A DNA stretch of 64,000 nt, from positions 1,054,001-1,118,000 of the forward strand of contig NZ_CP110011.1 in the NCBI RefSeq assembly GCF_025947345.1. The letters run 5' to 3'. The notes below the pieces were generated by a model. That model was not told the origin of the DNA. It worked only from the letters and a program-made list of their open reading frames with translations, and did not search any database. Source of the stretch: Flavobacterium sp. N502536 (lineage in GTDB: Bacteria; Bacteroidota; Bacteroidia; Flavobacteriales; Flavobacteriaceae). Below, piece after piece: positions 18,861 to 29,243 of the stretch (position 1 is the first letter of the stretch; each line of letters opens with the position of its first letter). The translations under genes were made by a program, and so were the position numbers.

Positions 18861-18886
18861 AAAATCTAAGCGTTATTTGGGTTTAT

Positions 18887-19507
18887 TTAATTGTTTTTGA
18901 AAGTTTTTTCGAATGGAACCCGATGTAAAATACTTCGGCCAAGGGTAATTTCATCAGCATATTCCAATTCATCTCCCACCGAAATCCCTCTTGCAATTGT
19001 AGAAATTATGATTTCTGATTCCGCAATTTGTTTATAAATATAGAAATTAGTCGTATCGCCTTCCATTGTTGAGCTCAGCGCAAAGATGATCTCTACAACT
19101 TTTCCGGCTTTGACTTTTTCAACCAGACTTGAAATGTTCAACTGACTGGGACCAACTCCTTCAATTGGAGAAATTTTACCTCCCAGCACATGATAAATTC
19201 CTTTGTACTGACCTGTATTTTCAATCGCCATAACGTCACGAATATCCTCGACCACACAGATCGTTTGGTGATTACGTGATAAATTGGCACAAATTTCACA
19301 GACTTTTGTATCTGAAATATTATGACAATTTTCGCAAAATTTAATATTCTCACGCATATTCAATAGCGCCTGAGATAAAAAACCGGTCTGTTCTTTGGGC
19401 TGTTTTAACAAATGCAGCACTAATCGCAATGCCGTACGTTTGCCAATTCCAGGCAACTGAGACATTTCGCTAACTGCTTTTTCTATTAATTTTGATGAAA
19501 ATTCCAT
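18887..19507 (-). CDS. recR: recombination mediator RecR
   Basis: A 206-residue protein with the N-terminal helix-hairpin-helix ([17 protein letters not shown]), a four-cysteine zinc finger (Cys58, Cys61, Cys70, Cys73 in [17 protein letters not shown]) and the TOPRIM domain ([32 protein letters not shown]). Length and motifs are standard for RecR, which helps load RecA at gaps together with RecO and RecF. It is separate from the polysaccharide operon, with its own -7 element just before the start. Confidence 0.97.
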   Translation of the reverse strand: MEFSSKLIEKAVSEMSQLPGIGKRTALRLVLHLLKQPKEQTGFLSQALLNMRENIKFCENCHNISDTKVCEICANLSRNHQTICVVEDIRDVMAIENTGQYKGIYHVLGGKISPIEGVGPSQLNISSLVEKVKAGKVVEIIFALSSTMEGDTTNFYIYKQIAESEIIISTIARGISVGDELEYADEITLGRSILHRVPFEKTFKNN

Positions 19508-19512
19508 GACGA

Positions 19513-19520
19513 CAAAAGTA
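19513..19520 (-). promoter_or_regulatory. predicted -7 element of recR (possible leaderless start)
   Basis: TACTTTTG on the minus strand ends five bases before the recR ATG. No clear TTG box is found 17-23 bases upstream. If used, transcription would begin at or next to the start codon. Confidence 0.35.
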
Positions 19521-19593
19521 ATACATTAATATTTCTTTTCAGATCCGATTGAAATTGAGTTTCCCTATTTTTTCGAGCTCAAAAACAAACGAA

Positions 19594-19959
19594 TTAGTAC
19601 TGATTTGTAGCCAATAAAACCAAAGTACAGGCTACTTCTGCCTTAATATTATTCAGTTCTAACAATTGATAAAATTCAGGATTTTCTGAACCTGGATTAA
19701 AAACAACTCTTTTAGGCTGTGCTTCTATAATGTAATTGTAATAATCACGCTGACGAGCAGGATTCAAATACAAAGTTACAGTGTCTATATTTTTCACAGG
19801 GATTGTTTTCGTATGTATCTTCACACCGGCAACTTCACCGGTATTCTGACCAATTGCCAAAACAGTATGTCCTTTTTCAACTAACATATTTATAGCTCTA
19901 AAAGCGTAACGTTCCGGTTTTGTAGTAGCACCAAGAACAAGGGTTTTCTTATTTTTCAT
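19594..19959 (-). CDS. CoA-binding domain protein (YccU-like)
   Basis: The 121-residue single-domain Rossmann protein has the CoA-binding start MKNKKTLVLGATTKPERYAF and the HTVLAIGQNTGEVAGVKIH loop found in this small family. I place the start at 19957-19959; an in-frame ATG ten codons upstream lacks family similarity and overlaps the predicted -7 element TACTTTTG at 19977-19984. The biochemical role of the family is not known. Confidence 0.8.
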   Translation of the reverse strand: MKNKKTLVLGATTKPERYAFRAINMLVEKGHTVLAIGQNTGEVAGVKIHTKTIPVKNIDTVTLYLNPARQRDYYNYIIEAQPKRVVFNPGSENPEFYQLLELNNIKAEVACTLVLLATNQY

Positions 19960-20112
19960 TATTTTTAAATATACTGCAAAAGTAATCAAAAAGAATGAGC
20001 TTATTTCTAGCTTATCGATTTAGAATTAACTGCAATAAAAAACAATATCCGTGTACGATTTTATCCTGAAGTTTCAAAAAATGTCTATTTTTACGGCACT
20101 AACCCAAACACT

Positions 20113-20742
20113 ATGGATTTATTCATTTATTTATTTGCCGCTCTCTTTTCCGTTTTAAACCCAATCGGAACAGTCCCCATTTTTGTGGGCTTAACACAAC
20201 ATGATTCTCAAAAAGAACGTTCCCGAATTTCTCTTTGGACCGCGATAAATGTTGGAATCATTTTATTGGTTTCTTATTTTATCGGTCAGTATGTTTTGAC
20301 TTTTTTCGGAATTAGCATTGATGCTTTAAGAATTGCCGGCGGAATTGTAATTGTAAATTCTGGTTTTTCTTTACTTTCAGGAAAATTCAATAAAAAACGA
20401 GGAATCAATAAAAAAATTGAAACTGATGCACAACAAAGAAACGACATCGCTTTAACACCTTTGGCAATACCAATGCTTGCCGGCCCGGGATCGATGTCTT
20501 TGTTAATTGCTTTTTACCAGGAACATCACGGAATAAACGAAATTATAATTTCATGCTCAGCTATCCTGGCAATTGCATTTACTATTTTTGCCATTTTAAA
20601 AAGTGCACATTATTTAGCAAGAATACTTGGTGCTTCCGGAATTGTAGCCATATCCCGAATTGTTGGCTTTATCGTAATTTCAATTGGAATTCAATACATC
20701 GTTAGCTCTATCATCAATATCGTTAAAGGAAACCTGATGTAA
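20113..20742 (+). CDS. MarC-family integral membrane protein
   Basis: A 209-residue, very hydrophobic protein with about six membrane segments. It has the N-terminal signature FAALFSVLNPIGTVPIFVGL and the central LTPLAIPMLAGPGSMSLLIA block of the MarC/UPF0056 family. Transport activity is not established for the family; the E. coli founder was misnamed for antibiotic resistance. It is transcribed on the plus strand alone and ends at a strong terminator. Confidence 0.9.
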   Translation: MDLFIYLFAALFSVLNPIGTVPIFVGLTQHDSQKERSRISLWTAINVGIILLVSYFIGQYVLTFFGISIDALRIAGGIVIVNSGFSLLSGKFNKKRGINKKIETDAQQRNDIALTPLAIPMLAGPGSMSLLIAFYQEHHGINEIIISCSAILAIAFTIFAILKSAHYLARILGASGIVAISRIVGFIVISIGIQYIVSSIINIVKGNLM

Positions 20743-20763
20743 GATCTCTTTATAGTAACAAAC

Positions 20764-20799
20764 AAAAAGGGGATAAAACATACGTTTTATCCCCTTTTT
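20764..20799. terminator. bidirectional terminator between the MarC gene and ctlX
   Basis: A perfect 16-base stem (20764-20779 with 20784-20799, core GGGGATAAAAC/GTTTTATCCCC), a 4-base loop, and A/T tracts on both sides lie between convergent genes. Confidence 0.93.
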
Positions 20800-20818
20800 C
20801 TATACTTAAGAATGTTAT

Positions 20819-21754
20819 TTAACTTCTTGGCAAAAACACTTCAGCCATCATACATCTGGCACTTCCACCCCCGCAAGCCTCAATAGTATCTAAACTTGAA
20901 CTTAAAATTTCAGCATGATTTTCTAATTGTGCAATTTGTTTTGGCGTCAGACTCTGATGTGCAGATGCACTCATTACGATATACCTCTTATCATTTGTCC
21001 CACGAACTTCAAGCATGTTACCGGCAAAATTATTGACCTGTGCTTCTGTAATCAAAATAACTTCTTTTTTATCTGCTTTCAGATTTTCCAGAACCATTTT
21101 ACGTTCTTTTTTATCATCGATACAATCGGCACAAATAACAGCAAAAGTTTCACCCAAACACATCATTACATTCGTATGGTAAATCAGTTTACGTTCTCCG
21201 TCAACAGTTTGAAAAGCCTCAAAAATAACAGGAGCATAATCAAAATCTTCACAGAATTCAATAAACAGCTCTTCATCAGCACGTGGAGACAAAGCACAAT
21301 ATGCTTTTCCATTTGCACGATCTAACAGTAAACTTCCAGTTCCCTCTAAGAAAAAACCATCTTCTTCTGCCGATGTATAATCGACTATGTTAGCAATTTC
21401 AAAACCTTTCTCTTCAAGTGTATCCAGAATATCTTCACGACGTTCCTGACGACGGTTTTCTGCAAACATTGGATACAAAGCTACATCTCCATTTTCATGA
21501 AATGAAATCCAGTTATTTGGAAAAATACTGTCCGGCGTATCTGTTTCCAGCGTATCCTCAACAACAGTAACATCTACTCCAACTGCTCTAAGCTTCTCAA
21601 CAAAGGCATCAAATTCCTGTTGTGCTTTTGCATTTACCGTACTTGGTAAAAGTCCGTCCAATACCTTTTGGTAATAATTATTCACTGCCGTTTGCTCATT
21701 CATTCTGAAAGCAACTGGCCGAATCATTACAATTGCATTTGTGGTTTGTTTCAT
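20819..21754 (-). CDS. ctlX: citrulline utilization hydrolase CtlX (amidinotransferase fold)
   Basis: The 311-residue protein of the arginine-deiminase/amidinotransferase superfamily has FPNNWISFH (residues 78-86), LEGTGSLLLDR (136-146), the catalytic histidine in IYHTNVMMCLGE (His193) and the C-terminal catalytic cysteine in ACGGGSARCMMAEVF (Cys301). These motifs fit the CtlX group, described in Francisella as hydrolysing citrulline. A relative of the same superfamily lies directly upstream, so the two may act on related guanidino compounds. Substrate here is inferred. Confidence 0.82.
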   Translation of the reverse strand: MKQTTNAIVMIRPVAFRMNEQTAVNNYYQKVLDGLLPSTVNAKAQQEFDAFVEKLRAVGVDVTVVEDTLETDTPDSIFPNNWISFHENGDVALYPMFAENRRQERREDILDTLEEKGFEIANIVDYTSAEEDGFFLEGTGSLLLDRANGKAYCALSPRADEELFIEFCEDFDYAPVIFEAFQTVDGERKLIYHTNVMMCLGETFAVICADCIDDKKERKMVLENLKADKKEVILITEAQVNNFAGNMLEVRGTNDKRYIVMSASAHQSLTPKQIAQLENHAEILSSSLDTIEACGGGSARCMMAEVFLPRS

Positions 21755-21770
21755 TTTATATGTTTTTTTG

Positions 21771-21823
21771 GTTTCAAGTTTCAGGTTTCATGTTAATGGA
21801 ACGTGAAACCTGAAACCTGAAAC
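21771..21823. repeat. hairpin built of GTTTCAG-type heptad repeats
   Basis: Left arm 21771-21794 and right arm 21800-21823 are complementary at 22 of 24 positions with a 5-base loop. Each arm consists of three tandem heptads (GTTTCAA/GTTTCAG/GTTTCAT on the left, GTGAAAC/CTGAAAC on the right). A T tract follows on the plus strand although both flanking genes are on the minus strand. It fills almost the whole 73-base gap. Confidence 0.8.
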
Positions 21824-21827
21824 TTTT

Positions 21828-22742
21828 TTAGTCTCTTATTAATGGTAAAGTGGAACATCTCAACAATCCCTCCTGCTTTGCAATTTCTGCATATGGAATT
21901 TCTTCAACGATAAAACCATTAGCGCGCAGCCAATTGTTCAAACGGGTGAAGTTTTTCTCAGAAACCACTACATTTTCGTCAATCGAAAATACATTTGAGA
22001 ACATATTATACATCTCATTTCTTTCGATATGAAATAAATTTTCTATTCCAAAAAGGTTTACCAAATACAAATAATCGGCTTCTTCACGGAAACCTCTTTT
22101 ATAAATAATCCCTTTATCTTTTCCAACAGGTTGAAAACAACAGTCGAGGTGTAAAGCATTGTCACGAGCTTCCAATTTAGACTTCACCAAATCAAATTCT
22201 TTGACAATTTTATTCGGAAACGTTTTTTTTATAAAATCTACACCCTGCATATTTGTTCTTGCTGTAATGTAATCTTTATAATCACTTCCCTTATAAGTTC
22301 CAATAAAAACATGATCGTTCCACAGCATAACATCTCCTCCTTCAATATGAACTTCCTCTGGCGGACGAACTACTTTTAAAGGATCCATCTGATCGATTAC
22401 GTATTGAATGGCATCCAACTCACGTTCTCTGTCCGGCAGAATATTTGACTTCACAAAAGTATCATCTATCACAAAACCTATATCTCTCGCAAAAATCTGA
22501 TTGTAATTTTCAATCATTTCAGGACGATATACTTTTACATCATATTTTTGAAAAATAGCATTAAAAGCATCCATTTCGGCAACCATATCTTTTTCGATAG
22601 GATAAGTACCCGCTTTAATATGTTCCAACGATTTAGGATCATAAGCTTCCTCTAAAGTTGGAGTTGGCCCATTATGAACTGCAGAACCCAAAACTACTGC
22701 CCGCAGCCTTGACGTTTCGTTCTTTATATTTAATTGCAACAT
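21828..22742 (-). CDS. arginine-deiminase-superfamily hydrolase/amidinotransferase
   Basis: The 304-residue protein has the superfamily motifs HIEGGDVMLW (Glu/Asp), NALHLDCCFQPVG (catalytic His) and a C-terminal GLLRCSTLPLIRD (catalytic Cys). The start resembles amidinotransferase and dimethylarginine dimethylaminohydrolase families. It probably hydrolyses or transfers an amidino group from arginine or a derivative. It lies upstream of ctlX on the same strand, with the heptad-repeat hairpin between them. A TATCTTTG -7 element at 22762-22769 may drive it. The substrate cannot be set from the sequence. Confidence 0.78.
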   Translation of the reverse strand: MLQLNIKNETSRLRAVVLGSAVHNGPTPTLEEAYDPKSLEHIKAGTYPIEKDMVAEMDAFNAIFQKYDVKVYRPEMIENYNQIFARDIGFVIDDTFVKSNILPDRERELDAIQYVIDQMDPLKVVRPPEEVHIEGGDVMLWNDHVFIGTYKGSDYKDYITARTNMQGVDFIKKTFPNKIVKEFDLVKSKLEARDNALHLDCCFQPVGKDKGIIYKRGFREEADYLYLVNLFGIENLFHIERNEMYNMFSNVFSIDENVVVSEKNFTRLNNWLRANGFIVEEIPYAEIAKQEGLLRCSTLPLIRD

Positions 22743-22772
22743 AACTATATTGTATTTTGAGCAAAGATAAAA

Positions 22773-22798
22773 AAAGCTTCACAGTTAAGTGAAGCTTT
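22773..22798 (-). terminator. terminator of gltA
   Basis: The 10-base perfect stem AAAGCTTCAC/GTGAAGCTTT with a 6-base loop is followed on the minus strand by a T run, 8 bases after the gltA stop. Confidence 0.85.
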
Positions 22799-22806
22799 AA
22801 TTTTTT

Positions 22807-24084
22807 TTATTTGTTTGACTTAAACTCTCTCAACGGGTGTCCAGTGTAAATTTGTCTTGGTCGGCCAATTGGCTCCTTGTTCTCACGCATTTCTTTCCAT
22901 TGCGCGATCCATCCTGGTAATCTTCCGATAGCAAACATTACAGTAAACATATCTGTTGGGATTCCTAATGCTCTGTAAATAATTCCAGAGTAGAAGTCAA
23001 CATTTGGATATAAATTTCTTGATTTGAAGTACTCATCTTCAAGAGCTGCTGCCTCTAATTTTTTAGCAATTTCCAAAATCGGATCTTCAACACCTAAAGT
23101 ATCCATTACTTCTTTAGCGGCTTTTTTGATGATTTTTGCTCTTGGATCGAAGCTTTTGTAAACTCTATGACCAAATCCCATTAAACGGAAAGGATCGTTT
23201 TTATCTTTTGCTTTTGCTAAGAATTTTTCAGTATCTCCACCGTCTTTGTTGATTTCTTCCAACATTTCAAGCACTGCCTGATTTGCACCTCCGTGTAGAG
23301 GTCCCCAAAGTGCAGAAACTCCAGCAGAAATAGAAGCAAATAAACCAGCATGAGATGAACCAACCATTCTTACTGTTGAAGTAGAACAGTTTTGCTCGTG
23401 ATCTGCATGAAGAATAAATAATTTATCTAATGCATCAATTACAATTGGATTTGCTGAGTAAGGTCCTGTAGGCAATTTAAACATTAATTGCATGAAGTTT
23501 TCAACGTAACCGGTTGTATTGTCATAATAATTCAACGGATACCCCATAGATTTTCTGTAGGTCCATGTTGCAATTACAAGAAATTTACCCATTGTTTTAC
23601 AAATGGCTTCGTACATTTCTTTTTCATTTTCAACATTTACTGCCTTTGGATTAAATGCCGTTAAAGCACTCGTCAAAGCAGATAAAACACCCATTGGATG
23701 AGCTGTTTTTGGGAAACCATCAATGATATTTTTCATTTCTTCGTTTACCAAAGTATGTTTTTTAATACCATTTTCAAACTGCTCCAATTCCTGAGCTGTT
23801 GGTAATTCTCCAAAAATTAACAGATAAGACACCTCTAAGAAGCTTGCTTTTTCAGCAACATCTTCAATTGAATATCCTCTGTAACGTAAAATACCTAATT
23901 CTCCGTCTAAGAATGTGATTTCACTCTTACAAGAACCTGAGTTTTTATATCCAGGGTCTAAAGTAATAATACCAGTTAAATCACGTAATTTGTTAATATC
24001 GATAGCTGATTCATTTTCACTCCCCGTGATTACCGGAAGTTCAATTTTTTGACCATCTACTTCTAATGTAGCTATTTTTGACAT
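22807..24084 (-). CDS. gltA: citrate synthase
   Basis: A 425-residue hexameric-type citrate synthase with catalytic residues in the usual places: SSHAGLFASISAG and PLHGGANQAVLEML (histidine region), and MGFGHRVYKSFDPRAKI with the second catalytic histidine and substrate-binding arginine. It condenses acetyl-CoA and oxaloacetate at the entry of the TCA cycle. It is a single-gene unit with its own terminator and a TAnnTTTG element upstream. Confidence 0.97.
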   Translation of the reverse strand: MSKIATLEVDGQKIELPVITGSENESAIDINKLRDLTGIITLDPGYKNSGSCKSEITFLDGELGILRYRGYSIEDVAEKASFLEVSYLLIFGELPTAQELEQFENGIKKHTLVNEEMKNIIDGFPKTAHPMGVLSALTSALTAFNPKAVNVENEKEMYEAICKTMGKFLVIATWTYRKSMGYPLNYYDNTTGYVENFMQLMFKLPTGPYSANPIVIDALDKLFILHADHEQNCSTSTVRMVGSSHAGLFASISAGVSALWGPLHGGANQAVLEMLEEINKDGGDTEKFLAKAKDKNDPFRLMGFGHRVYKSFDPRAKIIKKAAKEVMDTLGVEDPILEIAKKLEAAALEDEYFKSRNLYPNVDFYSGIIYRALGIPTDMFTVMFAIGRLPGWIAQWKEMRENKEPIGRPRQIYTGHPLREFKSNK

Positions 24085-24121
24085 AATATATCGGAAATAA
24101 ATCTTTAAAATAATAATTTAT

Positions 24122-24129
24122 CAAATCTA
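24122..24129 (-). promoter_or_regulatory. predicted -7 element of gltA
   Basis: TAGATTTG on the minus strand matches TAnnTTTG about 37 bases before the gltA start. No clear TTG box lies at the right distance upstream. Confidence 0.35.
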
Positions 24130-24189
24130 AGGAATTTAAGACTAATTAAAAAAAGAATCCTGCTATGAATTTGTTAAAACTCCAAAAAA

Positions 24190-24215
24190 AAACCATCCGT
24201 CGAGGCGGATGGTTT
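24190..24215 (-). terminator. terminator of eno
   Basis: The 10-base stem AAACCATCCG/CGGATGGTTT with a 6-base loop is followed by a T run on the minus strand, 24 bases after the eno stop. Confidence 0.92.
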
Positions 24216-24239
24216 AAATTTCATATATAACTCTTACAA

Positions 24240-25556
<1,317 letters not shown>

Positions 25557-25634
25557 TTATATTTTTTTTTCGAAATTATAAAAATATTTAATAGTAAAAA
25601 CGTATTCTAACTAATAAACCTCTTTATTTATTAA

Positions 25635-26752
25635 CTACATCGTTTTAGCAGTAACTTCTTTTATATTCTCGACAAACTGATCGAACAAATACGACGAATC
25701 GTGTGGTCCAGGACTTGCTTCCGGATGGTATTGTACTGAAAAACAATTCTTATTCTTCATGCGCATACCTGCAACTGTTTGATCGTTTAAATGCAAATGT
25801 GTAATTTCTAACTCCGGTGATTGTCTAACTGCTCTTTATTTACAGCAAAACCATGGTTTTGTGAAGTTATTTCACCTTTACCTGTAATTAAGTTTTTCAC
25901 CGGGTGATTGATTCCACGGTGACCGTTAAACATCTTATAGGTCTGAACTCCATTTGCCAAAGCAATTACCTGATGTCCTAAACAGATTCCGAACAAAGGT
26001 TTATCATTGGCCAGGATTTCTTTTGCTACTTCTATTGCACCAAAAAGCGGATCCGGATCTCCGGGACCGTTGGATAAGAAGTAACCATCCGGATTAAACT
26101 CGGATAGATCTTTATACGTTGAATTGTATGGAAACACTTTAATGTAACAATCTCTCTTCGCCAGATTTCTCAAGATATTTTTCTTGATCCCAAGATCTAA
26201 GGCAGATATTTTATAAGTCGCATTTTCATCTCCAAAAAAATAAGGCTCAGTAGTTGAAACTTTTGATGCCAACTCTAAACCTTCCATGTCTGGCACATTG
26301 GCCAATTCTTTCTTCAGGTCTTCAATCGAAGTCCCGTCTGTACAGATAACAGCATTCATTGCCCCATTGTCACGAATATAACTTACAAGTGCTCTGGTAT
26401 CAACATCAGAAATACAAATTAAGTTTTGCTTCTTAAAGTAATCTTCCAGGCTTCCTGAAGCATCTTCTCTGGAATAATTAAAGCTAAAATTTTTACAAAC
26501 CAAACCGGCTATTTTGATGCTGTCTGATTCAATTTCAGAATCATTAACACCGTAATTTCCAATATGAGTATTCGTCGCAACCATTATTTGGCCAAAATAA
26601 GAAGGATCTGTAAAAATCTCCTGATACCCGGTCATTCCCGTATTAAAACAAACTTCACCAAAAGTCTTACCGCTAATTCCGATAGATTTTCCGTGAAAAA
26701 TAGTCCCATCACTAAGTAATAAAATGGCGCTTTGTCGTGTCGTGTATTTCAT
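25635..26752 (-). pseudogene. carA: carbamoyl-phosphate synthase small subunit, broken by a 1-base deletion
   Basis: Restoring one base at CCGG 25814-25817 (expected CCGGG on the plus strand) yields a full 372-residue CarA. The upstream part has the CarA domain (LLLSDGTIFHGKSIG) and the glutaminase nucleophile (FGICLGHQVIALANG). After the break the frame continues [18 protein letters not shown] and the catalytic [19 protein letters not shown], stopping at 25635-25637. As sequenced, translation ends early (DNHRS then stop) and lacks the catalytic His-Glu. CarA supplies ammonia from glutamine to CarB for arginine and pyrimidine synthesis. The gene is essential for prototrophy, and the break shares its context with others, so a sequencing error is likely. 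Confidence 0.92.
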
Positions 26753-26828
26753 TCTTTAATTTGTATTGTTTTTTTTAACTGTTTCATGAAACTCCTTTGC
26801 GGATTTCCATGTGTAATTAGATATTTTG

Positions 26829-26859
26829 CAAATTTACTTCTTTAAAAGAGTGCTTCCAA
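26829..26859 (-). promoter_or_regulatory. predicted promoter of carA
   Basis: TTG (26857-26859), a 20-base spacer and TAAATTTG (26829-26836) on the minus strand fit the Bacteroidota consensus. The resulting leader of about 70 bases contains the 12-base palindrome GTTTCATGAAAC (26781-26792). Confidence 0.55.
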
Positions 26860-26946
26860 GATTTTTTAAAAATTTCATCTCTAAAAATAAAACCGAGATA
26901 CTGAAATAAGTTAAATTTTGATTTCACTCAAAAAAAATCAAAAAAA

Positions 26947-26975
26947 AAGGATAAACTAAAAATTAGTTTATCCTT
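26947..26975 (-). terminator. terminator of the ribosomal alpha operon
   Basis: A perfect 13-base stem (AAGGATAAACTAA/TTAGTTTATCCTT) with a 3-base loop is followed by a long T run on the minus strand, 28 bases after rplQ. Confidence 0.93.
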
Positions 26976-27003
26976 GATTTCTATAGAATCATTACTTTCA
27001 TAA

Positions 27004-27492
27004 TTATTCAGAAGCTTCAGTAGTCGTTTCTGATTCAGCAGCAGGAGCTTCAGGAGTACCTTCCGCTTTTTTAGCTTTACCACCACGACGGCTTTTTGCT
27101 TTTTTAACTTCTTTTTTACCTCCATTGTAAAGTTCATTGAAATCTACAAGTTCGATCATTGCCATATCAGCATTATCTCCCAAACGATTTCCAACTTTAA
27201 TGATACGAGTGTATCCACCTGGACGGTCTCCAACTTTAGCAGCTACGTCTCTGAACAAGTCAGTTACCGCATATTTACTACGTAAGTAAGCAAAAACAAT
27301 ACGACGGTTGTGAGTCGTATCTTCTTTTGATTTTGTGATTAAAGGCTCAACGAATTGTTTAAGCGCTTTAGCTTTAGCAACAGTAGTGTTAATACGTTTG
27401 TGCTCGATAAGAGAACAAGCCATATTAGCCAACATAGCTTTTCTATGTCCAGTCTGTCTGCTTAAGTGATTGAATTTTTTTCCGTGTCTCAT
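27004..27492 (-). CDS. rplQ: 50S ribosomal protein L17
   Basis: A typical L17 core occupies residues 1-120 ([20 protein letters not shown] start). A 40-residue extension of lysine/arginine then alanine/glutamate residues follows, so the protein is 162 residues, longer than the usual 115-130. It is the last gene of the operon, 36 bases after rpoA, with a small tetraloop hairpin between. Confidence 0.97.
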   Translation of the reverse strand: MRHGKKFNHLSRQTGHRKAMLANMACSLIEHKRINTTVAKAKALKQFVEPLITKSKEDTTHNRRIVFAYLRSKYAVTDLFRDVAAKVGDRPGGYTRIIKVGNRLGDNADMAMIELVDFNELYNGGKKEVKKAKSRRGGKAKKAEGTPEAPAAESETTTEASE

Positions 27493-27507
27493 TGCTATTT
27501 TAAATTT

Positions 27508-27525
27508 AATCCCGCAAGCGGGATT
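27508..27525 (-). promoter_or_regulatory. stem-loop between rpoA and rplQ
   Basis: On the minus strand AATCCCG-CTTG-CGGGATT forms a 7-base stem with a CUUG tetraloop, ending 15 bases before the rplQ start. No T run follows, so it is not a terminator. It may be an RNA processing or translational control element. Confidence 0.5.
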
Positions 27526-27528
27526 GAA

Positions 27529-28521
27529 TTATTCTTTATCTAATTTGTATTTAGCTAAATCCATTCCGAAAGTTAAATTCTTCACTGCAACAAGTTCGTC
27601 AAGTTCAGTTAAAGATTTTTTACCAAAATTACGGAATTTCATTAGATCATTTTTATTGAACGATACTAAATCACCAAGTGTATCAACTTCAGCCGCTTTC
27701 AAGCAATTTAATGCTCTCACAGATAAATCCATATCAACAAGCTTAGTTTTAAGCAATTGTCTCATATGCAATGACTCTTCATCATACGATTCTGTTTGTG
27801 CAATTTCGTCAGCCTCGAGTGTAATTCTTTCGTCAGAAAATAACATGAAGTGGTGAATTAAAACTTTAGCAGCTTCAGTAAGGGCATCTTTTGGATTAAT
27901 AGATCCATCAGTTTTAATTTCAAAAACTAATTTTTCGTAATCTGTTTTTTGCTCTACACGGAAGTTTTCAATCGCATATTTTACATTTTTTACCGGGGTA
28001 AAAATAGAGTCTGTAAAAATAGTACCAATTGCAGCGTTCTGTTTTTTGTTCTCCTCAGCAGGAACATATCCTCTACCTTTTTCGATTGTTAAATCGAAGT
28101 TCAATTTGATTTTAGAATCTAAGTTACAGATAACAAGGTCTGGATTCAAAACTTGAAAACCTGAAATAAATTTTTGAAAATCACCTGCTGTTAATTGATC
28201 TTTACCAGAAACAGAAATTGTAACTGCTTCATTATCGATATCTTCGATTTGACGTTTGAAACGTACTTGTTTTAGATTAAGGATAATTTCGGTAACATCT
28301 TCAACAACACCTGAAATAGTAGAAAACTCATGATCTACACCTTCGATACGAACAGATGTAATTGCATAACCTTCTAATGCTGAAAGCAAAACTCTTCTAA
28401 GTGCATTACCAACTGTCAATCCATAACCAGGTTCTAAAGGTCTAAATTCGAATTTACCTTCAAAATCGGTTGAATCGATCATGATAACTTTATCGGGCTT
28501 TTGAAAATTAAATATTGCCAT
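27529..28521 (-). CDS. rpoA: DNA-directed RNA polymerase subunit alpha
   Basis: The 330-residue protein has the assembly domain at about 1-235 ([20 protein letters not shown] near 27-46) and the C-terminal domain from about 250 ([34 protein letters not shown]), which contacts upstream DNA and activators. Length and order are normal. It sits between rpsD and rplQ in the alpha operon. Confidence 0.98.
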   Translation of the reverse strand: MAIFNFQKPDKVIMIDSTDFEGKFEFRPLEPGYGLTVGNALRRVLLSALEGYAITSVRIEGVDHEFSTISGVVEDVTEIILNLKQVRFKRQIEDIDNEAVTISVSGKDQLTAGDFQKFISGFQVLNPDLVICNLDSKIKLNFDLTIEKGRGYVPAEENKKQNAAIGTIFTDSIFTPVKNVKYAIENFRVEQKTDYEKLVFEIKTDGSINPKDALTEAAKVLIHHFMLFSDERITLEADEIAQTESYDEESLHMRQLLKTKLVDMDLSVRALNCLKAAEVDTLGDLVSFNKNDLMKFRNFGKKSLTELDELVAVKNLTFGMDLAKYKLDKE

Positions 28522-28542
28522 AAATTTCGACTAAGTCAATTA

Positions 28543-29148
28543 TTATTTGTTGTACAACTCTACGATTAATTGTTCTTTAATGTTTTCTGGAATTTGAAGT
28601 CTCGCAGGTACAGAAACGAAAGTTCCTTCTTTAAGATCATTGTTCCAAGTAATCCATTCATAAACATGACTTGAATTTGATAAAGAACGTTCGATAGCTT
28701 CTAAAGATTTAGATTTTTCACGAACTGCAACTTTATCACCAGGTTTAAGGTGGTAAGAAGCGATATTTACAACTTCACCATTTACAGTAACGTGTCTGTG
28801 AGAAACTAATTGTCTAGCACCTCTTCTAGAAGGAGCAATACCCATTCTAAAAACAACGTTATCTAATCTTGCTTCGCATAATTGTAAAAGAACTTCACCA
28901 GTAACACCTTTAGTAGCTGATGCTTTTTTGAATAAATTTCTGAATTGTTTTTCTAAAATTCCGTAAGAATATTTAGCTTTTTGCTTTTCCATTAACTGAA
29001 CAGCGTACTCAGATTTTTTACCTCTTTTTTTAGCCATCCCGTGTTGTCCAGGTGGGTAATTTCTTTTTTCGAAAGATTTATCATCTCCGAAGATTGCCTC
29101 GCCAAATTTACGAGCAATTCTAGTTTTTGGACCAGTATATCTTGCCAT
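28543..29148 (-). CDS. rpsD: 30S ribosomal protein S4
   Basis: The 201-residue S4 has the RNA-binding S4 domain ([20 protein letters not shown], then [14 protein letters not shown]). The N terminus lacks the zinc-binding cysteines of some S4 forms. S4 nucleates 30S assembly and is a known operon autoregulator in other bacteria. A 95-base gap with a stem-loop precedes it, unusual in this tightly packed array. Confidence 0.98.
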   Translation of the reverse strand: MARYTGPKTRIARKFGEAIFGDDKSFEKRNYPPGQHGMAKKRGKKSEYAVQLMEKQKAKYSYGILEKQFRNLFKKASATKGVTGEVLLQLCEARLDNVVFRMGIAPSRRGARQLVSHRHVTVNGEVVNIASYHLKPGDKVAVREKSKSLEAIERSLSNSSHVYEWITWNNDLKEGTFVSVPARLQIPENIKEQLIVELYNK

Positions 29149-29165
29149 TTCTAAAAAATTAATTT

Positions 29166-29219
29166 AAGGTAGAGATTATGAATTCAGGTCAAATCCTTCG
29201 ATAATCTATGCTCTACCTT
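29166..29219 (-). promoter_or_regulatory. stem-loop leader before rpsD, candidate S4 autoregulatory site
   Basis: On the minus strand AAGGTAGAG (29219-29211) pairs with CTCTACCTT (29174-29166). After a 5-base bulge on one side a further ATTAT/ATAAT segment pairs (29205-29201 with 29179-29175), and an AGG/CCT mini-stem can form inside. The structure ends 17 bases before the rpsD ATG. No T run follows. Its placement suggests translational control by S4, which is inference. Confidence 0.5.
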
Positions 29220-29243
29220 GTTTATACTATTGAATAAATAAAA

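Noticed and set aside
21771..21823. Short tandem repeats resembling a mini CRISPR array
   Set aside because: The units are 7 bases and form one hairpin with no spacers, and no cas genes are near.
25800..25830. Programmed frameshift in carA
   Set aside because: No slippery heptamer or downstream structure is seen. The same one-base loss in CCGGG breaks unrelated genes, so error is the simpler reading.
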